DNA from: an uncultured Porphyromonadaceae bacterium | Lineage (GTDB): Bacteria; Bacteroidota; Bacteroidia; Bacteroidales; Muribaculaceae | Length of the DNA stretch: 6,916 bases | Reading direction: 5' to 3' | Assembly: GCA_902475285.1 (NCBI GenBank) | Contig: CABRZA010000130.1 | Location: 1 to 6,916 of the forward strand | Shown: piece by piece, positions 1-6,200 of the stretch | How the letters are laid out: the number at the start of each line of letters is the position of its first letter | How positions within the stretch are numbered: the stretch's first letter is position 1 | Translations under genes and position numbers: made by a program | Notes under the pieces: model-generated | Database searches by the model: none | The model's input: the letters and a program-made list of their open reading frames with translations, nothing else | Told to the model about the DNA's origin: nothing

Positions 1-54
1 CATTAACCGCGCTCAACGGGAACGACCAACGTTCTTGAATGTAGCACTGCAAAA
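1..54. other. Non-coding spacer after the protease cassette
   Basis: After the stop of the second protease (minus-strand TAA, 55-57) I see no gene. There is a weak 5-bp inverted repeat (20-24/30-34) that is too small and lacks a T-run to call a terminator. The last three bases (1-3, CAT) could be the ATG of a further minus-strand gene leaving the window, which cannot be judged. Confidence 0.4.
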
Positions 55-555
55 TTACGACAAGTTATCCACACTTGCAAATTTTGCGGCAGGAAAAATT
101 TCGTTTATCGGTTTAAATATGCCCGGGAGCGGTTTAAACGATACTATGTGGGAGTCGCAGGCAAAGTCGGTGCGCACCGAGAGTTCACCGGCTTCAATGA
201 TATTGAGACCTATGAGAAAGTCGATTTCCTCGCCCGGTATGCTGTCGACCACCACGGCCTCCATCGGCATGACTGTGCCGTCGAGGAGGACGTCGACAAG
301 CACGATGTCGCTGAATGCCGGCAACAGCCCTGCGGCGGTACCCAACATCGACGCCGAACGTGGTTTGAGGTGCAGCTTATCGGCGAGCCTTCGCGAAATG
401 CCCGAAACGGCAGCGCCGGTATCCCACATGGCCTTCACCTTTGCACGGAGCAAGCGCAGGCCGCCGGCGCCCCTCGAGGGCTTCACCACGACGACTTCGC
501 TTACGAGCTGCCGTGCCTGCCTCGACGTCGAGAACCTCAATTCGGAGTCCGGCAT
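55..555 (-). CDS. Retropepsin-like aspartic protease (copy 2)
   Basis: 166 residues from ATG at 555 (MPDSELRFS). It carries MWDTGAA (43-49, catalytic D45), then SGISRRLADKLHL, a flap-like segment about 70-88, and IDFLIGLNII (111-120) as the second hydrophobic-glycine motif. It aligns with copy 1 through the whole core: basic N-terminus, MWDTGA, VVVD before the second motif, and 'IGL-x-x-I-x-x-G' after it. Overall identity by eye is low outside the motifs, so this is an old duplication or independent acquisition rather than a recent copy. It lacks the acidic C-terminal extension of copy 1. The frame stays open upstream to 795, but that part overlaps the 101-residue gene; ATG 555 is preceded by an AAGG at short spacing and overlaps that gene by 19 bp. 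It could form homodimers or, more speculatively, heterodimers with copy 1. No export signal is visible. Confidence 0.83.
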   Translation of the reverse strand: MPDSELRFSTSRQARQLVSEVVVVKPSRGAGGLRLLRAKVKAMWDTGAAVSGISRRLADKLHLKPRSASMLGTAAGLLPAFSDIVLVDVLLDGTVMPMEAVVVDSIPGEEIDFLIGLNIIEAGELSVRTDFACDSHIVSFKPLPGIFKPINEIFPAAKFASVDNLS

Positions 556-842
556 GCCTTCGATATTGTGAGTTTGAAATCGACGTCGGAGCCGTCGCAC
601 AGCTTCAGGGCGAACGGAACGTGGTCCATGGCCATAGCTTCGACAAACATCAGGGCGTCGACCATCGAGTCGAACGTCCTGGCCACATACGCGTTGGTGT
701 TGCCGGCAAGCGCGACCCAGTCCATCACCATCACAACCTTGTTGGGATAGGCCACGCACAGCAAGTCGTAGTTCCTTACGAGGAAATCGACGCACGGATT
801 GAGCTCCGCGACCTTATTGAGTAAGTCGGTAGTATTTTCCAT
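537..842 (-). CDS. Hypothetical protein between the two aspartic proteases
   Basis: 101 residues from ATG at 842 (MENTTDLLNKVAELNP). I do not recognise a family. It is mildly acidic, contains hydrophobic segments (LLCVAYPNKVVMVMDWVALA, 27-46) that look like beta-strands rather than a clear membrane helix, and a helical stretch DSMVDALMFVEAMAMDHVPF (58-77). Three cysteines are scattered (17, 29, 82), plus C97. The frame is open well upstream, to 1148, but the upstream part overlaps copy 1 of the protease in another frame, so the methionine 26 bp after that gene's stop is the natural start. Its stop overlaps the start of the second protease by 19 bp, so the three genes are very likely co-translated. 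Its constant position between two proteases makes it a candidate substrate, adaptor or inhibitor, which is inference. Confidence 0.7.
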   Translation of the reverse strand: MENTTDLLNKVAELNPCVDFLVRNYDLLCVAYPNKVVMVMDWVALAGNTNAYVARTFDSMVDALMFVEAMAMDHVPFALKLCDGSDVDFKLTISKACRTPN

Positions 843-868
843 GAGGCAAAGATAGAGATTTGCGGAGA

Positions 869-1468
869 TTACTTTTCGCAGCCATCGATAAATTCGTTGA
901 ATTTGGTTTTGAGCCCATTGGCTGCTTCGTCGGAGCTGATGTCGGGTTCGTCGTTGTCTGCCCCATCCCACTCCACCACTGCAGGGTCGAAGCCAAGGTG
1001 CTGCAGCAGGTCTCGGAAATCTATCGGTATTGGTGCCGGTGGATAACAGAAGGAGAACATCAGCTGCGCACCGTCGTAGGAGAGGGCGAAGGAGCCCTGC
1101 ATTATCAAGTCGAGGCCGAGCACCACATCGATGTCCGGGTCGGAACACGGCTTGTCGACGACGGCCACTTTAAGGCGGAGCGGTATGGCACCGAGCACGA
1201 GGTGGATGTAGGCCACACGCACTTCTGCCTCCGCCCGGCCCCCCAGACCCGAGCGGAGTTGGACTCTTTCGTTCGATACTTGAAGCCTGAGCATTTGCGC
1301 CACTTGTGGCGATACCGCCGACATCGATGCGCCGGTGTCCCACATACATCTGAAAGGGACTGGATGTAAGCACCCGCTGCGCGTTGACGAAACATAGATT
1401 ATCGACGCGATGCGGTCGCGGAATATAGGGAAGCGAGCCGTATAGGCAAATGAGGTTTTTGTGGCCAT
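869..1468 (-). CDS. Retropepsin-like aspartic protease (copy 1)
   Basis: 199 residues from ATG at 1468. The active-site motif is MWDTGAS (42-48, catalytic D44), followed by the hydrophobic helix AVSPQVAQML, a flap-like stretch (about 75-95, LGGRAEAEVRVAYIHL) and the second hydrophobic-glycine motif IDVVLGLDLI (113-122). This is the single-domain layout of retropepsin-like clan AA proteases, which need to dimerise to form an active site. The C-terminal 50 residues are acidic and Pro-rich, then a short helix, and have no counterpart in copy 2. No signal peptide or membrane segment is seen, so it is probably cytoplasmic. The open frame continues to 1615, but the extension is read through the 21-bp repeat array and lies upstream of the promoter, so ATG 1468 is chosen. 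It is the first gene behind the promoter at 1486-1517. The substrate is unknown; processing of an element or host protein is an inference. Confidence 0.85.
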   Translation of the reverse strand: MATKTSFAYTARFPIFRDRIASIIYVSSTRSGCLHPVPFRCMWDTGASMSAVSPQVAQMLRLQVSNERVQLRSGLGGRAEAEVRVAYIHLVLGAIPLRLKVAVVDKPCSDPDIDVVLGLDLIMQGSFALSYDGAQLMFSFCYPPAPIPIDFRDLLQHLGFDPAVVEWDGADNDEPDISSDEAANGLKTKFNEFIDGCEK

Positions 1469-1485
1469 GGTGAAGTTATTCTGTA

Positions 1486-1517
1486 CAAATTTATGGGTAG
1501 ACGGAGGAATCGGCAAA
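1486..1517 (-). promoter_or_regulatory. Bacteroides-type -33/-7 promoter for the protease cassette
   Basis: On the minus strand, TTTG (complement of 1514-1517) is followed after exactly 20 bp by TAAATTTG (complement of 1486-1493), an exact match to the published Bacteroides consensus TTTG/N19-21/TAnnTTTG. Transcription would start near 1482, about 10-15 nt before the ATG at 1468, so the leader is very short. The nearest CARYTG hexamer (1521-1526) ends only 3 bp upstream of the -33 element. Confidence 0.72.
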
Positions 1518-1520
1518 GAC

Positions 1521-1610
1521 CAGTTGCGGTGCTGAGCACCGCAGCTGAGACATCCAGGGTACCAACTGCGGAGCCGAGCCTCGCAGTTGGGGTGCCGGGC
1601 ACCCCAACTG
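1521..1610. repeat. 21-bp-phased palindromic array of five CARYTG hexamers
   Basis: Hexamers start at 1521 (CAGTTG), 1542 (CAGCTG), 1563 (CAACTG), 1584 (CAGTTG) and 1605 (CAACTG): exactly 21 bp each time. The 15 bp between them are GC-rich and themselves partly self-complementary, giving palindromes centred on 1534 (13-bp arms 1521-1533/1535-1547 with one mismatch), 1576 (9 perfect outer pairs, 1562-1570/1582-1590) and 1597 (13-bp perfect arms, CAGTTGGGGTGCC at 1584-1596 and its complement at 1598-1610). Units 1 and 4 are the same at 17 of 21 positions; unit 2 is diverged. The array fills the gap between the antirepressor stop and the promoter of the protease cassette. As DNA it would place identical half-sites two helical turns apart on one face; as RNA it would make strong hairpins. 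Which of these matters is unknown. Confidence 0.88.
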
Positions 1611-1617
1611 GCCACAT

Positions 1618-2133
1618 TCAGAATATGAGTCTTGGCTGCGGGTTGAGGCGCTCGGAGCGCAGCTTGTCGAGGGCCTCCTCGGCCTTGCGGCGGCGCGCCT
1701 TGGCCTCCTTCTCCTCGCCGATGGCGGCGTTGATCTCGCGGAGGAGGCCTATCTCGGCCTCGTTCTCCTCGACGCGTCGGCGCAGCGACCCGGCGAAGTG
1801 CTCGTAGAGCGCTTTATAGCATTCGAGCTGATATGCGGCGACGCTCTCGCGGCGCGCCTCGGCCACCTGTCCCGCATCGATGGTGAAGAGCCAGCCGTAG
1901 GTGAACTCCACGGGGAGGCAGAGGATTTCCCGCTCTTTTTCATCGGCGGCAACCGTGGTCAGAGTGACCATGGTTGAAGCCAAAATATAATGACGTTTGA
2001 TATGCTTTACTTGAGAAGAGTGGTCGATGCCGAGCGCATCGCAGATGGGCTTGATGGGGACGTAGATGTCCCCGTCCTTGTCGACGGTGACGATGTCAAC
2101 ACCGTTGATTTTCGAAATGATTGATTGTGTCAT
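1618..2133 (-). CDS. Phage antirepressor-like protein (P22_AR_N-type domain plus coiled coil)
   Basis: 171 residues from ATG at 2133. Residues about 3-112 match the phage P22-type antirepressor N-terminal domain: VDIVTVDKDGDIYVPIKPIC (12-31), DALGIDHSSQVKHIKRHYIL (32-51), then LPVEFTYGWLFTI (73-85) and the closing YQLECYKALYEHF (101-113). Residues about 115-162 are very rich in Glu, Arg and Ala and read as a coiled coil, suggesting an oligomer. Known members antagonise phage repressors by direct binding or act as anti-repressor-like regulators. The open frame extends upstream to a GTG at 2190, but that start falls inside a palindrome and adds a Ser/Thr/Gln-rich non-domain extension, so 2133 is preferred. 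Non-coding 21-bp-phased palindromic DNA lies on both sides of this gene, which suggests that it regulates, or is regulated through, those sites (inference). Confidence 0.82.
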   Translation of the reverse strand: MTQSIISKINGVDIVTVDKDGDIYVPIKPICDALGIDHSSQVKHIKRHYILASTMVTLTTVAADEKEREILCLPVEFTYGWLFTIDAGQVAEARRESVAAYQLECYKALYEHFAGSLRRRVEENEAEIGLLREINAAIGEEKEAKARRRKAEEALDKLRSERLNPQPRLIF

Positions 2134-2144
2134 GTTGTTGTGTG

Positions 2145-2176
2145 TTTGGGTTGATGTTGATTGTGTTTTATATTTG
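2145..2176 (+). promoter_or_regulatory. Possible antisense promoter matching the Bacteroides consensus
   Basis: On the plus strand, TTTG (2145-2148), 20 bp, TATATTTG (2169-2176) also fits TTTG/N19-21/TAnnTTTG. The palindrome at 2177-2205 starts directly after it, covering the predicted start site. No plus-strand gene follows; a transcript would run antisense to the 146-residue gene. The sequence here is T/G-rich, so a chance match is quite possible. Confidence 0.3.
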
Positions 2177-2205
2177 GCAACTGCTGTCACTCTGACCGCA
2201 GTTGC
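2177..2205. repeat. Second palindrome of the same 21-bp CARYTG design
   Basis: CAACTG at 2178-2183 and CAGTTG at 2199-2204 are again exactly 21 bp apart. Arms 2177-2189 and 2193-2205 pair at 12 of 13 positions around a 3-nt centre (2190-2192). The element abuts the stop codon of the 146-residue gene and lies 44 bp upstream of the antirepressor ATG. Apart from the hexamers and their spacing, the interior sequence differs from the larger array, so the conserved feature is the spaced hexamer pair and the dyad symmetry. Possible roles are an operator for the antirepressor gene or an intergenic RNA hairpin. Confidence 0.75.
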
Positions 2206-2646
2206 TCACCAGTCGGAGCAGGCGAGCCAGCCGTGCGTGGCGAGCTGCGACACGCGCTCGAGGAGGCGCTGCGCATCTGCGCGCGACACGAACCAATAGC
2301 TGTGCGCATAGGAAGTGTCGGCGTCCAAGAGCTTTGCGTTTGCATTTGAGTAGGCCTGAGTGCAGTACTCAGTGAACGTTTTTTGCAAAGGGAAACCAGG
2401 GATAGGTGTGTAAACTGCCTGCGACTTTACGACATCGCACTTGGGGATGTCGATGGTAATGAGCACATCGAAGTCGACGAGGCCGTTGAGACGGTGCGCC
2501 CACTCGTCGACGTCACCCTGGAAGAAACAGAAGCCCTTGGAGAGCGTTGCGCGGCATTGCGTGCGGTGGTCGGTGCGGTTGATGAGCAGCTCGCCGGCCA
2601 AGTATTTGTCGAGCTCCGCGCGGGAGCAGAATCTGTGGAGTATCAT
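2206..2646 (-). CDS. Hypothetical protein, possibly with an ADP-ribosyltransferase-like fold
   Basis: 146 residues, not confidently assigned. The N-terminus MILHRFCSRAELDKYLAGEL, then NRTDHR (23-28) and SKGFCFF (36-42), followed by alternating hydrophobic strands (DFDVLITIDIP, 58-68), follows a layout seen in small phage proteins that look related to the ADP-ribosyltransferase/RNA 2'-phosphotransferase fold: an early Arg, a strand ending in 'N..H', then an 'S-x-GF-x-F' strand. That reading is inference only; no catalytic glutamate can be assigned with confidence. The C-terminal third (YSNANAKLLDADTSYAHSYW onward) includes a short helix. The ATG at 2646 lies 13 bp after the stop of the preceding gene, and the stop codon (TGA, complement of 2206-2208) directly abuts a 29-bp palindrome. 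No membrane segment is seen. It could equally be an unrelated element-specific protein. Confidence 0.65.
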   Translation of the reverse strand: MILHRFCSRAELDKYLAGELLINRTDHRTQCRATLSKGFCFFQGDVDEWAHRLNGLVDFDVLITIDIPKCDVVKSQAVYTPIPGFPLQKTFTEYCTQAYSNANAKLLDADTSYAHSYWFVSRADAQRLLERVSQLATHGWLACSDW

Positions 2647-2659
2647 ATCGATGTTCGGC

Positions 2660-3013
2660 TTATTCGAAGAGTTGTGCCTGGAGAAGCGACTTCTCGGCTG
2701 TCGTCAAGGCCTCGCGGGTTTCCTCGGTGAAGTAGTCGGCGTAGGCCGACATGAAGCCTACGGCGTGGAGCTTGGCGTCGCGCTGTGTGCGGAACTTGCC
2801 CAGCTCCGCAGTCGGGCCCTTCGACGACATGCCGCCGCGCCCCCAGTAGACGATGTAGCCGTACACCCAAGCACCGTCGGGCAGCAGGGCGTTTGTTATA
2901 GTTATCACCTCCTTGCGCGAGTCGGTGAGAGTCCACGAAGAGGTCGCCTCGACAGGCTCCACATCTTCCAGACAGTCAATTCTGAGATAGTCGTATTTGT
3001 TTTTCACGGTCAT
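2660..3013 (-). CDS. Conserved-looking hypothetical protein of the replication operon
   Basis: 117 residues, function not recognised. The N-terminal 20 residues are acidic; a central stretch (about 40-65, NALLPDGAWVYGYIVYWGRG) reads like a small beta-sheet with aromatic and glycine residues; then LGKFRTQRDAKLHAVGFMSA (71-90) and an amphipathic, probably helical tail. The pattern 'G-x-W-V-x-GY-x-V-x-WG ... GxFxTxxDAxxxA' is reminiscent of small accessory proteins in Bacteroidota mobile elements, but I cannot name a family. ATG at 3013 is the only plausible early methionine and lies 38 bp inside the DnaA-like gene, so translation is probably coupled. No signal peptide or membrane segment is visible. 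It ends 13 bp before the next gene in the run. Confidence 0.65.
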   Translation of the reverse strand: MTVKNKYDYLRIDCLEDVEPVEATSSWTLTDSRKEVITITNALLPDGAWVYGYIVYWGRGGMSSKGPTAELGKFRTQRDAKLHAVGFMSAYADYFTEETREALTTAEKSLLQAQLFE

Positions 3014-3284
3014 AGATTTCTTTTACTTTGAAGTATTTATCGGAAAATGCCTTGCTGATGTCGATGTAGTCCTCGGCGCGGTGGCGGATAAAGTGGACCG
3101 TGGTGCGGTGTCGGTTGATGATAAAACCGATTTTCTCGTCGTGCATGCCCCGGCGCGATGTAAAGAGCACGAAGAGCATCCGCGCCTCCACTACAGGCCA
3201 CTTGCGGGATGGCGACAGAACCTTGGTCGCGGAAATGCCCGTAACGCTGTGGATGGCATTCAGTACATATTCGTAGTCCTGCAT
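2976..3284 (-). CDS. Free-standing DnaA domain IV-like DNA-binding protein
   Basis: 102 residues. Residues about 5-73 match the C-terminal (domain IV) helix-turn-helix of the replication initiator DnaA: VTGISATKVLSPSRKWPVVE corresponds to the family's 'V-x-V-x-DIL-x-K-S-R-K-x-x-VV-x-AR' segment, and GFIINRHRTTVHFIRH corresponds to the 'IG-x-x-FGGRDHTTVxHA' DnaA-box recognition signature. The AAA+ domain of DnaA is absent, and at 102 residues the gene is complete rather than truncated. By alignment, the recognition histidine of DnaA (DHTTV) is replaced by arginine (R60 in HRTTV), so binding to a canonical DnaA box cannot be assumed. It sits 11 bp after the primase-helicase, so a role in origin recognition or in recruiting or competing with host DnaA is plausible but inferred. 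The 3' end overlaps the next gene by 38 bp. Confidence 0.8.
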   Translation of the reverse strand: MQDYEYVLNAIHSVTGISATKVLSPSRKWPVVEARMLFVLFTSRRGMHDEKIGFIINRHRTTVHFIRHRAEDYIDISKAFSDKYFKVKEIYDREKQIRLSQN

Positions 3285-3295
3285 ATCGATATTTA

Positions 3296-6200
3296 TTAGA
3301 ATGGATGTTCTGATTTGTATTTCTCGGCGGAGTAGACCGTGAAGTACTCCACACCACCCGACTTGTCGTCGCCGCCAACGAATGTCTCGTCGGAATGAGC
3401 AGGCTTCCAGTCGGAATATACCACCGACTTCTCGGTGCCTCCGCCCGAAGGTACGTTGATGTTGAAGTCGTAGCCCTTATATTTGCAGTAGGCGATGATC
3501 TTCATCTTGAAGTTGGTGCGGGTCACGCTGTGGCCCTGCATACCGCCGGCAGCATCGAGAAAGGCGGCCCATAGATCCTTGCGCGGTATGCGCTGGTTAA
3601 GGTGTGTGCCCGAGGGATCGAAGTATTCTTCCGCCCATTGGAGCAATACCTCCGACATCGACTGGCGCAGGGTGCGGAGCTCGATATTGCGCATGGGCGG
3701 AGGCACAACACCGCGTCCCTCGCGGTGCCACGACTCTTCGAAGGAGCGGAGGTAGTACATCACGCACTCCGCCATGAGGTTGTCGAAGAGCGTCCACTGA
3801 AATTCGTCCCAGTCGTCGAAGAACATGTGGTGGAAATCGTCGATGAGGGCGTGGTCCTGATTGTACCACGACGAAAATTCCATGTAGGCTATGCGTCGCT
3901 TCACCGAGCCCTCGTCGGCATTGCGGATGGCGTGGTTGGTAGTCAACAGAATCTTCGGAGAGTCTTCGACGCGGATGGTATAGCGGTCTTTGCCTTTTGG
4001 ATTGACGGGCATAGGGCCGGTTATCCAGTTGAAGATGCTTTTGAAATCGAAGTTCGGTTTGACATCGTCGATAAAGATATTGCGCGTGGCCTTGGTGACG
4101 CCCGAGAGTATGAACTCGTCGTTTGGATTGAAGCTCTGGCCGTTGATGAAGAACTGCGCCACGACCTTGCCTATGGCCGTGCCGAGTACGGACTTGCCGG
4201 CACCACCCCAGGCCTGCCCGACCTCGGACATCTTATGGTCCTGCACCACCACCGCCTGGCGGTCGGACGGATATTTCCAGTCGGTAAGAATGAAGCCGAT
4301 GGCGGTGATTTTATTCACGATGTTCTGCATCCATTCCACGTCTTCTTCCTCGGTGACGTCGCGCGGAGCGTCATGCGTGAAATAATTGTTGGAGGCGTTG
4401 ATGAGGTATTGCAGAAATTCGCAGCGGCGGCCGTCGTCGGTGAGTTCCCAGCGGTAGCCGCCGTCAACCTTCACTATGCCCTTGATAAGCTCCACACGGC
4501 GGAAATTGCGCGGTATCACACGACTGCGCCACACGTTGACGACAGACTGCCCCGGAGTGATGGTGCGCGATGTTATCTCCACCTGGCCGTTGTTGTAGTA
4601 AGTTCGCTGCACGTCGGGCTCGAAGTGGTTGAAATCGACAGAAATCATGTCGAGGCGCTCGAGCTTCTTGTCGGGCAGCAGCACGTCGATTTTCGACATG
4701 AAATATTCGTGTACCAGGGCGTTCTTTACATTGGTGGTGATATACTGAATGATGAAATCGCGCAGCTCGTACGGGCGGCAGCGCTCCACAATTCCGTCGT
4801 CGATGTGGACGAATTCATAGTCGGAGGCGTCGTCGTCGCTGTTGCGCAGGCGGAAGAAGCCCGAGGCCGACAAAAATCGGTACGTCTCGGCATAGTTCAG
4901 CACCACCTTGTCGTTGTCCTTGCTGTCCTTCTCGATGGAGTAGATGTCGACGTCCGACGAGTAGCGGCTCACCGGCACCATGTTGCCGTCCTCCACCTTG
5001 TAGCGTATGCCGCCGAGCTTGAAGGTTGGGATGTCGGAGAGGCGCTCGCGGTGCATCTCGAAGAACGCCTGGCGGTCGTTGAGGCCCCAGAAGTCGCGGA
5101 TCTTCATGTCGGACATCGTGGTGATCTTGTGGATGTCGAGCCACTTGCCGCGGCCGTCGTGCGTGTGCATCGTGCGGTCGATGTCCTCCATGAGCTCGTT
5201 CTCGCGGCCGAGGAGAGAGCCCACGAGCAAGTCGTCGACACCCTTGTCGCCGTGCTCGTTGGCGTTGACGTGGCCCCACCAGGTGTCGACGTTCAGCTGC
5301 AGGTTGTGGAATGTCTCGATGTACTGCTTGAATTTGATCACCGCCGTGGCGAAGCTGATGGGGCGCTTGTCGGCGCGGTCGCCCACGGTAATGTTGCGCG
5401 AGAGCTCGTTCCAGTCGCTGTCCATTACGAGCACGATGTGCCGCACCTGGCACACGGTGACGATGTCCTGAATGGCCTGTATGAGGCCTTGCTCCTTGCT
5501 GCCGATATTCATGATGCCCTGCAGGCCGAGCGACAGCATGCCGTGCTTGCAGGCCTTCTCGGCCTTCTTTTCGCCCTCTTGCAAGAACAGTACGTCGATT
5601 TGTGCCTTGGCCTTGAAGAGGCGGCGAATCTTCTCGGGGATGTACACCTGGGCGGGGGCTCCCGGCGGTGTCTGATACTTCATTTTTGTGCCGTCCTGTG
5701 CCACGTGCAGGTCGGGATTGGCGTATCGGGCGCGAACGTAGTTGCGCAGCGTCTTGGAGCCTTTCACCGTGTACTGCATTGGCCGTCCGTAGACGTCGTA
5801 GTAGAAGATGAGCATATCCCCGCCCCGTCGGTCGGGCACGAAGCCCTGCCCGAAAGTGCCGGGCTGGAACGGGCTGAGGAGTATCTCCTGATTGTTCTCG
5901 ACGACATTGGCCATGACGTCGTCGACCGACAGGCCCGAACCCTCGAGCTGGCGGGCGCAGAACGACGACTGCACCGACTCGCGCGCCTGGCGCACCGACT
6001 CCTTGCGGGCCGTTTCCTCGGGCGTGATGATTACGCCGCATTCGTGTGCGGTGCCTTCGAGACAACGGACATAATCTTTCTTGATGTCGAGATGGCTGTA
6101 ATAGGCATAAGCTTCGACGGCGTTGGCAAATCCGTTCTCGCACGCCCAGCAGCGGGCACCGCTGCCGCCCTTCTTGCGGTTGATGTAGAACTTCTTCTTG

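Noticed and set aside
847..854. TATCTTTG on the minus strand, a -7-like match just before the 101-residue gene
   Set aside because: There is no TTTG 19-21 bp upstream, and the transcript would begin at or after the start codon.
1584..1610. Rho-independent terminator after the antirepressor
   Set aside because: The stem is perfect and GC-rich but neither strand has a following T-run; kept as part of the repeat array instead.
1521..1610. CRISPR array
   Set aside because: The 21-bp units are contiguous and degenerate, with no constant repeat and unique spacers of typical length, and no cas genes are present.
1469..1615. N-terminal extension of protease copy 1 with a heptad-like pattern
   Set aside because: The 21-bp repeat equals seven codons, so any frame through it shows a heptad pattern; the stretch also contains the promoter upstream of the chosen ATG.
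1493..1807. Plus-strand 104-residue frame across the array and the antirepressor 3' end
   Set aside because: The Arg/Ser/Ala-rich translation has no motif, and it runs opposite a well-supported gene.
3478..3485. TATATTTG on the plus strand inside the primase-helicase gene
   Set aside because: It lacks a -33 TTTG at the right distance and faces no gene; probably chance.
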